Assembly: GCA_039028155.1 (NCBI GenBank)
Contig: JBCCIS010000049.1
Span: forward strand, 1-39,343
Length of the DNA: 39,343 nt
From: Pseudomonadota bacterium
Lineage (GTDB): Bacteria; Pseudomonadota; Alphaproteobacteria; SP197
Reading direction: 5' to 3'
The notes below the pieces were generated by a model. It worked only from the letters and a program-made list of their open reading frames with translations, was not told the origin of the DNA and did no database searches. The translations under genes were made by a program, and so were the position numbers. Every line of letters begins with the position of its first letter. Positions within the stretch are counted from its first letter, which is position 1. Shown here in pieces: positions 1-8,726 of the stretch.

Positions 1-1
1 C

Positions 2-1231
2 CTGGCCGGCGTCATCATCATGATCCTGGTCAACCTATCCGGCAGACCAAGCGTCAAGTACGGCGTGCCCTACCCCGTCATGGCCCGCGCCAGCATGGGC
101 GTCTTCGGCGCCAAATTCGTGGCCATGTTGCGCTGCATCGTCGCGATTTTTTGGTACGGCGCGCAGACCTATGTTGGCTCGACAGCCGTCGCGTTGCTGC
201 TTCGAACCGTGTTCGGCACCGATGGCGGCGGACCGTTCCTTGGCTTGAGCCCGGTCGACTGGATCTCGCTTTTCCTGGTCAGCCTGTTCCAGATCGCGCT
301 CTTCTGGCGCGGCATTGAATCGATCCGCGTTTTCCTGAATTGGGCGGGACCGGCCGTCTATGCCGTCATGCTGACGCTGCTCGCCATCCTGTGGGTCAAG
401 GCCGGAAGCGGATTGTTGTCGGAAGTCGGCACCATCTTTGAGGGCATCGGACACTATGAGGCCGGCCCGGTCTCCGCATTCATGGCGATCACCGGCACCA
501 TGATCGCGTTTGTGGCGCCGCTGATCGTGAACTACGGCGACTTCTCCCGCTATGTCAGCACGCAAAGCGGCATGAAGCTCGGCAACCTGCTCGGGCTGCC
601 GCTGACGATCGCGTTCTTCGCGCTCATCGCCTTGTTCGTCACCGGCGGCACGGTCGTCGTCTTTGGCGAGCGCCTGACCAACCCGACGGAAATCGTTGGC
701 CGCGTCGACAATCTGGCGCTGACCGTCGTCGCGGCCTTGACGTTTTTTGTCGCCACTGTCGGCATCAACGTGGTCGGTAACTTTGTGCCGCCCGCCAACG
801 ATCTATCCAATCTCCTGCCGAGCCGTATCAGCTTCCGCACCGGCGGTTTGATCACGGCCTTTCTGGCCTTCTTCGTTAGTGCGCTTTGGGTATCGCTGAT
901 CAGCCAGTTCGGGATTGTCAAGTTCGTCAGCACACTCGGCGCGCTTATGGCGCCGGCCTACGGCATTTTGATCGCGGACTACTACCTGGTGAGGCGACAG
1001 CGGCTCGATATCCAGCAGCTCTTCTCGAGCGATGCGAATGGCGCCTACTTCTACAAGGGCGGCTGGAACCACAGAGCGTTGGTCGTCTTCGCGCCTGTGG
1101 CGGTGTTCGCGGTCCTCACCGTCTGGCTGCCGCAACTTGCCTTTCTTGCCGGTTTCGATTGGCTGATCGGCGCGCTGCTGGCCGGCGTACTCTACTATGG
1201 CGTCATGCCAAAGGTGAGTGGGAGCCGTTAA
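2..1231 (+). CDS. NCS1-family permease (nucleobase/allantoin/hydantoin type), 5' end cut by the window
   Basis: Inner-membrane cation symporter of the NCS1 family, which imports purines, pyrimidines, allantoin, hydantoins or thiamine precursors. The reading frame is open from base 2, so the first transmembrane helices lie outside the window and the first ATG at 20 is internal. The visible part starts in a typical NCS1 segment (SGRPSVKYGVPYPV, then ARASMG) and continues with about ten hydrophobic helices, a PPANDLSNL segment and a final helix pair ending VLYYGVMP. The gene converges on betA and the two stop codons overlap by 4 bp (1228-1231). The substrate cannot be read from the sequence. A nitrogen-rich ring compound is the family expectation; proximity to the urease 10 kb away is weak support for a ureide. 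Confidence 0.9.
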   Translation: MAGVIIMILVNLSGRPSVKYGVPYPVMARASMGVFGAKFVAMLRCIVAIFWYGAQTYVGSTAVALLLRTVFGTDGGGPFLGLSPVDWISLFLVSLFQIALFWRGIESIRVFLNWAGPAVYAVMLTLLAILWVKAGSGLLSEVGTIFEGIGHYEAGPVSAFMAITGTMIAFVAPLIVNYGDFSRYVSTQSGMKLGNLLGLPLTIAFFALIALFVTGGTVVVFGERLTNPTEIVGRVDNLALTVVAALTFFVATVGINVVGNFVPPANDLSNLLPSRISFRTGGLITAFLAFFVSALWVSLISQFGIVKFVSTLGALMAPAYGILIADYYLVRRQRLDIQQLFSSDANGAYFYKGGWNHRALVVFAPVAVFAVLTVWLPQLAFLAGFDWLIGALLAGVLYYGVMPKVSGSR

Positions 1232-2892
1232 CGCGCCTGCCGGTCAGCCGCGGCCGGATCGTCCGACCCGAACCAGTCCGCGTTGGACGGCGCCGGCGGC
1301 TCGCGGTCCAGGATCATGTCGGCGGCCTTTTCGCCGATCATCATGGTCGGCGCGTTCAGGTTGCCCGACGGAATCGACGGGATGATGGCGCTGTCGGCGA
1401 CGCGCAGGCCTTCGATGCCGTGTACCCGGCATTCAGGGTCGACGACCGCCATGGCGTCCGTACCCATCTTGCACGTGCCACAGGGGTGATAAGCGCTCTC
1501 GGCGGTCTCGCGGATCAACTGGTCGATCGCCTCATCGCTGCGGGTACTTGCCCAGGGCTCTTCTTCCGCGCCACGGTAGGGATCGAACGCGCGCTGTGCG
1601 ATGACGTCGCGGGCCTGGTGCACGCAGGCGCGCATGTCGTCGAGATCGGTGGGATCGTCGAAGAAGTTGAAGTCGATCAGCGGTCGTTCGTCCGGATCGG
1701 CCGACGCCAGACGCACCGTACCGCGGCTTCTCTCACGCAAGGTGCCGACGCAGACGCAGAACCCCGATCGTTTCGTACTGGCGCCCCAACCTTCCAGCAG
1801 GAAAGGGAAGAAGTGGTACTGGATGTCGGGATGCGGTTGGTCGGGCGCCGAACGCGTGAAGGCGCCGACCTCGACCTGGTTCGACGCGCAGATACCGTCA
1901 TGCGACAGAAACCAGCGCGCGCCGGCCATGACCTTGTTGATCGGCTTGGCATGCCGGTTAAGCGCGTGCGCGTGGCCGGTTCCCCACTGCATGTGGACCT
2001 CCAGATGGTCCTGCAGGTTGCCGCCGACACCGGGCAGATCATGGACGACGTCGATACCGTGTTCGCGCAGATGATCGGCGGGCCCGATGCCCGACAGCAT
2101 CAGAAGATGGGGCGAAGAAAAGGCGCTTGCCGCCAGTATGACCTCGCACTCGGCACGGATCGATTGCGCCTTGCCGCCAACAATGACCTCGACGCCGACG
2201 GCGCGTCGGCCCTCGGTCGCGACGCGCCGGGTCACCGCGCCCGTCAGAACGGTCAGGTTCGGCCGCGAGCGCACCGGCCCTATAAAAGCGTGCGCCGTGC
2301 TTGCCCTCACCCCTTTGTCGATGTTCATGTCGAACGGCCCGAACCCTTCCTGCTGGTAGCCGTTGACGTCGTCGGTCAGCGGAAAGCCGGCCTCGCCGCC
2401 GGCCTCGACAAAGGCCCGGTTCAGCGGCAGCCGCGTGCCGTGGTGTGTCGTCGCGAGCGGGCCCGAACCGCCGCGCCAGGCATCCTCGCCCCGGCTGCTG
2501 CGCTCGGATCTCTTGAAGTAAGGCAGCACGTCGGCATAGGCCCAGCCCGCCGCGCCCTCTGCCGCCCAGCGTTGGTAATCGAGCGCGTGGCCGCGGATAT
2601 AGGCCATGCCGTTGATCGATGACGAACCGCCCAAAACCTTCCCGCGCGGCTGATAGATGCGCCGGTCCGCAAGGTTCTTCTGCGGGACCGAATAGTAGGA
2701 CCAGTTATAGGGCCCGCCCGTGAAGTTCTCGCCATAGCCTGCCGGCATGCGGATCGACCAATGTTTCGCCTCGCCGCCGGCTTCAAGCAGCAGAACGCGC
2801 ACGTCCGGTTCCTCCGAGAGCCGCGCCGCCAGCACGCCGCCGCCCGAACCGGCGCCGACAATGATGTAATCGTATGTCCCGTCGACCGTCAT
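1228..2892 (-). CDS. betA: GMC-family FAD oxidoreductase, choline dehydrogenase type
   Basis: Oxidises an alcohol to the aldehyde with FAD; for true BetA this is choline to betaine aldehyde at the membrane. The 554 residues match BetA length. The dinucleotide fold is at the N-terminus (GAGSGGG, residues 13-19, then E37). GMC signature 1 lies around 84-101 (KVLGGSSSINGMAY) and the C-terminal catalytic pair is H469 (HPCGTCKMG) and the SGNLNAPT asparagines at 511-513. The ATG overlaps the betC stop by 4 bp, so the two are translationally coupled: sulfatase first, dehydrogenase second. No betI or betB is next to it, unlike the rhizobial betICBA operon. GMC enzymes are diverse, so the substrate rests on the betC neighbour. 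Confidence 0.88.
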   Translation of the reverse strand: MTVDGTYDYIIVGAGSGGGVLAARLSEEPDVRVLLLEAGGEAKHWSIRMPAGYGENFTGGPYNWSYYSVPQKNLADRRIYQPRGKVLGGSSSINGMAYIRGHALDYQRWAAEGAAGWAYADVLPYFKRSERSSRGEDAWRGGSGPLATTHHGTRLPLNRAFVEAGGEAGFPLTDDVNGYQQEGFGPFDMNIDKGVRASTAHAFIGPVRSRPNLTVLTGAVTRRVATEGRRAVGVEVIVGGKAQSIRAECEVILAASAFSSPHLLMLSGIGPADHLREHGIDVVHDLPGVGGNLQDHLEVHMQWGTGHAHALNRHAKPINKVMAGARWFLSHDGICASNQVEVGAFTRSAPDQPHPDIQYHFFPFLLEGWGASTKRSGFCVCVGTLRERSRGTVRLASADPDERPLIDFNFFDDPTDLDDMRACVHQARDVIAQRAFDPYRGAEEEPWASTRSDEAIDQLIRETAESAYHPCGTCKMGTDAMAVVDPECRVHGIEGLRVADSAIIPSIPSGNLNAPTMMIGEKAADMILDREPPAPSNADWFGSDDPAAADRQAR

Positions 2893-4427
2893 GACGGTTC
2901 GTGCTGCTGATCACTCCATTCCGTCGAATAGATGCCCTGCACGTCCTCGACCATGCGCACGTATTGCCGCGCGGCGTCGCGCTGGGGCTGCCAGTCCCAC
3001 GGCGTGCGGTGTCCAGTGTTGAGCGCGCGCGACAGGAACAGCCGCACTTGCTGGCTCGCCTCGACATCGGCCCTCAGCGCCTCGCGGTCCCACTGCTTCA
3101 AGACCTCGTCGGCCAGCTCGGCTTCGACCTGGGCGGTCTCGGCGTTGCCGGCAAGGTTGGTCAACTCATCGGGATCAGCTTCGAGGTCATAAAGGACCGG
3201 CGGATCACCGTCGCCCGCGATGTACTTCCAGCGGCCCCGGCGCACCATGAACATCGGCCCGGGCGTGCCCTCGCCGCAGTATTCGCTGAACGCCGTGTCG
3301 TGCCAGTCACGCGTGTTACCGGCCAGAAGGCCGTTGAGGCCGCCGCCGTCGATCGGCGCCACGAGGTCGGGCATCTCTCCGTCGCCCGCCCATTCCAAGA
3401 ATGTCGGGAAGAGATCGATCAGCGATGTGTTCTGGCTGACGCGCCTGGCTTGGAACATCTTGGGCGCATAGACGATCATCGGTACGCGCGCGGACCATTC
3501 GAAGAAGCTCATTTTGAACCACAGGCCGCGCTCGCCGAGCATGTCGCCGTGGTCGCCGGACAAGACGATAATCGTGTTGTCGGCAACGCCGATCGCCTCC
3601 AGCGTCTCCACGATGCGGCCGATGCGGTCGTCGAGCCAGGTCATGACCGCGTAATAGGCGCGCCGCGCGCGGCGAACGTCTACCGGCGACACCGCCTCCA
3701 TATGCCGGCCGGTAATGGTAAAGAGTCGGCGACTGTGGGCGTCGCGTTCGTCAAGATCCATGTCCGGCACCTTCGGATCGTCGATCTCGTCATCGGCGTA
3801 CATGCTCCAGTAGGGATCGGGTGCCAGATAGGGATCGTGCGGGCTGATGAACGAGGCGGTCAGGAAGAACGGCTTGCCGTCATTGCGGTCGGCATGGTCG
3901 TGCAGCCAGCGGCAGGCTTCGACCGTGACCTCTTCGTCATAGTCGATGTTGACGCTGCGCCGCCACGGACCGGCATCCAGCACGGCGCGCATGCTGTGAT
4001 ACCAGGGCACCCAGACGTCCGACCCGATCGACCAGTCCGTGGTCCAGGAAAAGTCAGCGGGATAGACGTCGGTCGTCACCCGTTCCTCGAAACCATGCAG
4101 CTGGTCGGCGCCGACGAAGTGCATCTTGCCCGACAGGCATGTGGCGTAACCCATGTCGCGCAGATAGTGCGCAAAGGTCGGTACCGAGGAGGCGAACTCG
4201 CTGGCGTTGTCATAGGCGCCGATCCGGCTGGGTAGCCGGCTGGCCATGAACGAAAAGCGGGCGGGCGCGCAGATCGGATAGTTGGTGTAGGCACTTTCGA
4301 ATACGACGCCACCTTCGGCTAAGCGGTCGATATTCGGCGTTCGACAGACCTTGCCGCCATAGGCCTGGAGCACCTGAGGCGCGAGCTGATCGGCCATCAG
4401 ATAGAGAATGTTGGGTCGTTGCGTCAT
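2889..4427 (-). CDS. betC: Choline-sulfatase (type I sulfatase)
   Basis: Predicted to hydrolyse choline-O-sulfate to choline and sulfate in the cytoplasm; there is no signal peptide. The formylglycine motif C-x-P-x-R is CAPAR at 53-57, with metal-site residues near D13 and in GDHGD (291-295), and SGKMHF near 99-104. The C-terminal tail (RTPWDWQPQRDA) matches the choline-sulfatase C-terminal domain rather than generic arylsulfatases. Its 512 residues are the usual BetC length. It is the first gene of a betC-betA pair whose product would feed the downstream dehydrogenase. An 80-bp spacer (4428-4507) separates it from a divergent FAD oxidase, so both may share a regulatory region. The formylglycine-generating enzyme is not in the window. 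Confidence 0.92.
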   Translation of the reverse strand: MTQRPNILYLMADQLAPQVLQAYGGKVCRTPNIDRLAEGGVVFESAYTNYPICAPARFSFMASRLPSRIGAYDNASEFASSVPTFAHYLRDMGYATCLSGKMHFVGADQLHGFEERVTTDVYPADFSWTTDWSIGSDVWVPWYHSMRAVLDAGPWRRSVNIDYDEEVTVEACRWLHDHADRNDGKPFFLTASFISPHDPYLAPDPYWSMYADDEIDDPKVPDMDLDERDAHSRRLFTITGRHMEAVSPVDVRRARRAYYAVMTWLDDRIGRIVETLEAIGVADNTIIVLSGDHGDMLGERGLWFKMSFFEWSARVPMIVYAPKMFQARRVSQNTSLIDLFPTFLEWAGDGEMPDLVAPIDGGGLNGLLAGNTRDWHDTAFSEYCGEGTPGPMFMVRRGRWKYIAGDGDPPVLYDLEADPDELTNLAGNAETAQVEAELADEVLKQWDREALRADVEASQQVRLFLSRALNTGHRTPWDWQPQRDAARQYVRMVEDVQGIYSTEWSDQQHEPS

Positions 4428-4507
4428 GCCGCCTCCTTGACCACGATGGCGTCTGGCATGACGCCGCTTGTGCAGACTAGACTAGCGCTCATGATCGGGA
4501 AATCGTC

Positions 4508-5797
4508 GTGACTCTGCCGGACAGTCTTTGGTCCGCAAGCGCCGTCAGCACTACGGAGACGCCCGTCCTGGCCGGCCGACACGGTGCGGACGTGGTGGTG
4601 GTCGGCGGCGGCTTCACCGGCCTGTCGGCGGCGCTGCACCTGGCGGAAGCGGGCAAGTCGGTCATGGTACTGGAGGCAGACGAGCCGGGCTGGGGTGCGT
4701 CGGGTCGCAATGGCGGTCAGGTCAACCCGGGCTGGCGCATGCTGCCCTCGGAGATCGCCGAGAAGTACGGCAGCAACCGGGCGCCCGCCGTGCTCGATAT
4801 GCTGAACCGAGCCTGCGATCTGACCTTCGATCTGATCGAACGCCACGGTCTCGACTGCGACGCCGAACGGCCCGGTTTCGTGCACGCGGGCTTCGGCCGC
4901 TTCGGCAAGGATTTTCTGGACAGCTGGATCGCCGAATGGGGCGAGCTCGGCGTCAAGGTCGAGCGTTTCGACAGCGCTGGCTTGAAACGCCTGATCGGCA
5001 CCGACTTCTACCACCTGGGCATGCTCGACCCACGCGGGGGCCACCTGCAGCCCCTGTCCTATGCGCGGGAACTGGCCCGCGCGGCCGCCGCCAAGGGCGC
5101 GCGGATTCACGGCCATTCGCGGGTGACGTCGATCCATGAGCAAGGCGCCGGCTGGCGCGTCATGACGTCCGGCGGCGAGGTCGAGACCGAACACGTCATC
5201 CTATGCACCAATGGCTATACGGACGGCTCCTGGCCCGGCCTTGCCAAGACCGTGGTGCCGATCACGACCTTCGTTGCCGCGAGCGAACCGCTGGACGCGG
5301 CAAGGCTCGAAACGATCCTGCCCGGGCGCCACGCGGTCGCCGAGACCCGGCGCGCGCTCCACTACTTCAAGCTCGACCGCGACAACCGCTTCGTCATCGG
5401 CGGGCGCGGCAACTTCACCAACCTGAACGAGCCGGGCTCGGTCGAGCACCTCAAGGCGACAGCACTGGAGATCTTTCCGGCACTGGATGGCATAGGTTGG
5501 TCCTACCGTTGGGGTGGCCAGGTTGCCGTCACGCCCGACCACACGCCACGCCTCTTCAAACTGGCGACCAACGTCCACGCCGGCATGGGCTTCAATGGCC
5601 GCGGCGTAGCCATGGGATCAATGTTCGGCACACAGCTGACCCGGGTCGTCCTGGGCGAGGAACCGGACATGCCGGTTGAACCGATCGACATCATTCCCAA
5701 CCACGCGTTCCGCCAGTTCGGCATCACCTGGTTCCTGGCGACCAGCCGGCTGCTCGACCGGCGCGACATCCGCGAAGACCCCGCAACCTTTGTTTAG
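4508..5797 (+). CDS. FAD-dependent amine/D-amino-acid oxidase (DAO family)
   Basis: A 429-residue flavoprotein of the DAO superfamily (gamma-glutamylputrescine oxidase, sarcosine or dimethylglycine oxidase relatives), expected to oxidise a C-N bond to an imine. The FAD fold is at 30-56 (GGGFTG, then E56), followed by GWGASGRNGGQ, a segment typical of PuuB/OrdL-type members. The C-terminal FAD contact is HAGMGFNGRGVAMG. GTG at 4508 is used because the upstream ATG at 4491 is in another frame and stops at once. It diverges from betC and ends 4 bp into the stop of the convergent LysR gene. Next to choline catabolism, a methylated glycine or a polyamine derivative is a reasonable substrate guess, but no residue proves it. 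Confidence 0.88.
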   Translation: MTLPDSLWSASAVSTTETPVLAGRHGADVVVVGGGFTGLSAALHLAEAGKSVMVLEADEPGWGASGRNGGQVNPGWRMLPSEIAEKYGSNRAPAVLDMLNRACDLTFDLIERHGLDCDAERPGFVHAGFGRFGKDFLDSWIAEWGELGVKVERFDSAGLKRLIGTDFYHLGMLDPRGGHLQPLSYARELARAAAAKGARIHGHSRVTSIHEQGAGWRVMTSGGEVETEHVILCTNGYTDGSWPGLAKTVVPITTFVAASEPLDAARLETILPGRHAVAETRRALHYFKLDRDNRFVIGGRGNFTNLNEPGSVEHLKATALEIFPALDGIGWSYRWGGQVAVTPDHTPRLFKLATNVHAGMGFNGRGVAMGSMFGTQLTRVVLGEEPDMPVEPIDIIPNHAFRQFGITWFLATSRLLDRRDIREDPATFV

Positions 5798-6729
5798 GCC
5801 GTCAGTTCGTCCTCGGGCGGGTGCAGTGTCTCCTCGGCCATGCGGAAGACCCAGTCGTGAAACGCGGCGATCGCCGGGCGCTCGAGCGCCTCAGGCAGGC
5901 AGACGAAAAAGATGCGGGTGTCGAGCGGCACCGAAAGGTCAAACGGCGCGACAAGGGCGCCGGACTTCAGGTCGTCGGCGACCAGGCTGCGCGTCGTCAA
6001 GGCAACGCCGCGGCCCAGCACCGCCGCCGCCAGCGCCATGGTGGCAATATCAAAGACCGGCCCTTTCGACGCATCGATGCCGGTCACGCCGACCGCGCGC
6101 AGCCACATGTCCCAATCCGGCGCCGTGCCGACGTAACCCCAGCTCTTGTCATGAAGCAGCGTGTGGTGGGCCAGATCCTCGGGCCGGCGTAACGAATGCT
6201 CGCCTTCCAGCAGCGCGGGGCTGCACACCGCCGTCATCCCCTCGGCCATGAGCGGTTCTTCATAAAGCCCGGCATAGCCACCCTTGCCGTAACGCAGACT
6301 GACATCGGCTTCGTAAGCTTCCAGGTCGACGATATGTGGCGTCGTCGACATGTGAACCTCGATCTTCGGATGCTGCTCCTGGAAGTCCTGAATGCGCGGC
6401 AACAGCCAGCGCGCGGCGAGTGTCGGCGAGGCCGTGATGATGAGCCGCATCTCGTTGTTCAGCGTCGACAAGCGCCGCACCGACCGCTCCAGGATCAACA
6501 ACCCGTCGCGCAGGCCTGGCAGCAACAGAATGCCCGCGGGGCTCAATTCCAGTTCGCGGTGATGGCGGATGAAGAGGTCTTGGCCCAGCCGGTCCTCCAA
6601 CGCGCGGATCTGATGGCTGACCGCCGCCGGCGTGACGTTGAGCTCCACCGCAGCGTCTTTGAAACTGAGCAGGCGGCCCGCCGCCTCGAAGGCGCGCAAC
6701 CCGTTCAGGGGCAGGGTCGAAATCGACAT
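5794..6729 (-). CDS. LysR-family regulator, GcvA-like
   Basis: A 311-residue LysR transcription factor: N-terminal winged helix-turn-helix around residues 20-48 (SFKDAAVELNVTPAAVSHQI, EDRLGQDLF), then a periplasmic-binding-protein-like effector domain. The opening LPLNGLRAFEAAGR and the RLSTLNNEMRLIITASPTLAARWLLPR stretch resemble GcvA-type regulators. It is transcribed away from the small ORF at 6859 across an AT-richer 129-bp spacer, the usual position for a LysR target promoter, so the small protein is its most obvious target. The gene converges on the DAO oxidase. The effector is unknown. Confidence 0.92.
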   Translation of the reverse strand: MSISTLPLNGLRAFEAAGRLLSFKDAAVELNVTPAAVSHQIRALEDRLGQDLFIRHHRELELSPAGILLLPGLRDGLLILERSVRRLSTLNNEMRLIITASPTLAARWLLPRIQDFQEQHPKIEVHMSTTPHIVDLEAYEADVSLRYGKGGYAGLYEEPLMAEGMTAVCSPALLEGEHSLRRPEDLAHHTLLHDKSWGYVGTAPDWDMWLRAVGVTGIDASKGPVFDIATMALAAAVLGRGVALTTRSLVADDLKSGALVAPFDLSVPLDTRIFFVCLPEALERPAIAAFHDWVFRMAEETLHPPEDELTA

Positions 6730-6858
6730 AGCGGCAGCTTTTCAGACGAGAAAATATATTGCAAGACACAAAAACATCTCGTTTGCGGAAATCCTACAGC
6801 GTCACCAAATTGTTAGTCAGCAGACGATACCGTCGGTTCCAGCATAAGGAGCACGATC
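6730..6858. promoter_or_regulatory. Divergent promoter region between LysR and the 58-residue ORF
   Basis: This 129-bp spacer is visibly richer in A/T than the surrounding genes, especially 6748-6785. It lies between the LysR start and the small ORF with its AAGGAG site. LysR proteins normally bind such divergent spacers. I could not identify a convincing T-N11-A operator or sigma70 boxes by eye. Confidence 0.4.
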
Positions 6859-7035
6859 ATGAACAACTACATTGACAAAGGTTTCTTTTCTCACACTGCG
6901 ACGGCGCGCCCCTATTGGGGCGGCGACGTGAACGTCACCAGCCTGCGCCCGGCGCCGCGCCTGCACGCCGGCCAATCCGGTGGCGGTTTCCACACCACCA
7001 TCGCCAAGCTGGTTTCGGTTTTCAGCAAGCGCTGA
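6859..7035 (+). CDS. Small protein of 58 residues, unknown function
   Basis: Too short for standard gene calls, but well supported. An ATG is preceded by AAGGAG with 7-8 bases of spacing, the frame runs 58 codons to TGA, and codon use is GC-rich like its neighbours. The product opens MNNYIDKGFFSHTATA, continues RPYWGGDVNV, contains a Gly-rich HAGQSGGGFH stretch and ends in the basic KLVSVFSKR. There is no clear signal peptide or membrane helix and no cysteine. It faces a GcvA-like LysR gene across an AT-rich spacer and lies before the convergent MttB-family gene. I do not recognise a family. A LysR-controlled regulatory or stress micropeptide is possible. Confidence 0.6.
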   Translation: MNNYIDKGFFSHTATARPYWGGDVNVTSLRPAPRLHAGQSGGGFHTTIAKLVSVFSKR

Positions 7036-7084
7036 GCCGCCCTGCCCGGTCGCCTCAGCAACCTGGCGGTGCCACGCGGACGCC

Positions 7085-8635
7085 TTAGTCGTCGGCCGTG
7101 GCGCCGCCCTCTTCCTTGCGCCTGGCGATAAAGCCGGTCAGTTCTTCACGAATGGCCGGGTCCATCGGCGGCTCCTCGTATTCGTCCAGAAGCTGTTTCC
7201 AGATGCGGTGTGCGCGTTGTGTTGCGTCGACCGCGCCGTCCTGATGCCAGGTCTCCCAGTTGCGCCAGTCCGACAGGATCGGCTGGTAGAACGCATTCTC
7301 GTAGCGCGCCAGGGTGTGCTGGGCGCCGAAATAGTGGCCGCCGGGACCAACCTCGCGCATGGCGTCGAGGCCCAGCTCGTCTCTTGAGAAATCCACCGGC
7401 TCCAATGCCTTCATCATCGTCTGGACCATCTCCAGATCGATGACGATCTTCTCGAACGAGGCACGCAAGCCGCCCTCCAGCCAGCCAAAGCTGTGCAACA
7501 GCATGTTAGTGTGTCCCAGGACCGTCGCCCATAGCGACATCGCGCCTTCATAGGTCGCCTGGGCGTCCGGCCAGTTCGACGCGTTCACGTTCGACGAGCG
7601 GTAAGGCAGCCGGTAGCGGCGCGCCAATTGACCGCCGATCAAGGCCGCCTTGACGTATTCCGGCGTGCCGAAGGCCGGCGCGCCCGAACGCATGTCGACA
7701 TTGCTGGTGAACCCGCCATAGATCACTGGCGCGCCCGGATTGACGATCTGCATGAAGGTGATGCCGGCGAGCGCCTCGGCGTTCTGCTGGGTCAAGGCGC
7801 CGGCGATCGAGACCGGCGCCATGGCACCGGCAAGGGTAAACGGCGTCACGACCACCGGCTGGTTGCGCCGCGCCATTTCGATCATGCCGATCAGCATGGG
7901 GATATCGAGCTGCAGCGGCGAATTGGCGTTGACCACCGTCCACATGCTAGGCTCATTGAGCAGCGTGGCCTCGTCAACGCCGCGCGCGATCCTGACCATC
8001 TCCAACGCGTCCAGGATCTTACGCCGGCCGAGCGCGTAGCCGAATGCGATCTTGTCGGTGATCAAAAGCTGCTCGCCGACGATATCGAGATAACGGATGT
8101 TGGGCTCGACATCGATTGGCTCCAGCATCGGCGTGCAGCCGTGGATCGCGTTGATCACCTGGCCGAGCTTCAGCAGGTCGCGGTAGTCGGCCAGGTTGCC
8201 GCTCCTGCGGCCGCCCTCGATGTCGGAAATGTTGGGGTTGCCGGCAACCGGCAGGAAATTGATGTAGTTGCCGCCGAAGATACGGTGCCGATCGGGGTTA
8301 CGGGCGTGAAGCGTGAACTCCCCCGGCGCCTTGGCGACCATCTCTTCGACCATGGCCCGCTCGAAGCGAACGCGCGTGCTGTCGGGGTCCACATCGGCGC
8401 CGGCCGCCTTCAGGATGTCCCGCGCTTCGTCCAGCAGGAAGTTAATGCCGATCTCCTGCAAGACCTCCAATGAGGCATCGTGGACCGCCTCGATCTCATC
8501 GGCGCTGGCCAACTCGAACGGCGGATAGGGATTGCGGACGGTTTGCCAGTCAAGCTGCGGCAGGCGCGACGGTTTGCCACCGCCGCCCCTCTTGCGCCGG
8601 CCCGCCGACGATGCCGTCTTGTCGCGTCGCGCCAT
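7085..8635 (-). CDS. Trimethylamine methyltransferase (MttB) superfamily protein, non-pyrrolysine type
   Basis: A 516-residue MttB-family TIM-barrel methyltransferase (COG5598 type). The family transfers a methyl group from a quaternary or tertiary amine to a corrinoid protein; the best-known non-pyrrolysine member is the glycine betaine methyltransferase MtgB of Desulfitobacterium. Recognisable stretches are the N-terminal RLPQLDWQTVRNPYPP, the ASLEVLQEIGINFL helix, and the barrel segments GGNYINFLPVAGNPN and GAPVIYGGFTSNVDMRSG. The frame has no in-frame amber codon, so pyrrolysine is not used. The first 25 residues are basic and low-complexity (KRGGGGK). No corrinoid protein or methylcorrinoid:folate transferase is in the window, so the acceptor must be encoded elsewhere. 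A GAGAG sequence 4 bases before the ATG is a weak ribosome site. Confidence 0.88.
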   Translation of the reverse strand: MARRDKTASSAGRRKRGGGGKPSRLPQLDWQTVRNPYPPFELASADEIEAVHDASLEVLQEIGINFLLDEARDILKAAGADVDPDSTRVRFERAMVEEMVAKAPGEFTLHARNPDRHRIFGGNYINFLPVAGNPNISDIEGGRRSGNLADYRDLLKLGQVINAIHGCTPMLEPIDVEPNIRYLDIVGEQLLITDKIAFGYALGRRKILDALEMVRIARGVDEATLLNEPSMWTVVNANSPLQLDIPMLIGMIEMARRNQPVVVTPFTLAGAMAPVSIAGALTQQNAEALAGITFMQIVNPGAPVIYGGFTSNVDMRSGAPAFGTPEYVKAALIGGQLARRYRLPYRSSNVNASNWPDAQATYEGAMSLWATVLGHTNMLLHSFGWLEGGLRASFEKIVIDLEMVQTMMKALEPVDFSRDELGLDAMREVGPGGHYFGAQHTLARYENAFYQPILSDWRNWETWHQDGAVDATQRAHRIWKQLLDEYEEPPMDPAIREELTGFIARRKEEGGATADD

Positions 8636-8726
8636 CAGACTCTCACTCTTGCCTTTCGCCGCTATCCTAGGCGGCGTTGCCGGGCGTGCGACAATTGAAC
8701 CTTCGCCGGAATTCCATGCATGGCTT

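Noticed and set aside
886-2622. A 578-codon plus-strand open frame across betA
   Set aside because: It lies antisense to a clear GMC enzyme. Its translation is Arg/Asp-rich with no recognisable fold. Long antisense frames are expected in GC-rich DNA.
2901-4235. A 444-codon frame opposite betC
   Set aside because: Shadow of the sulfatase; the composition is that of reversed codons and it has no motif.
7085-8635. Possible amber-encoded pyrrolysine in the MttB homologue
   Set aside because: The frame runs 516 codons with no internal TAG, and no pyl gene is seen.
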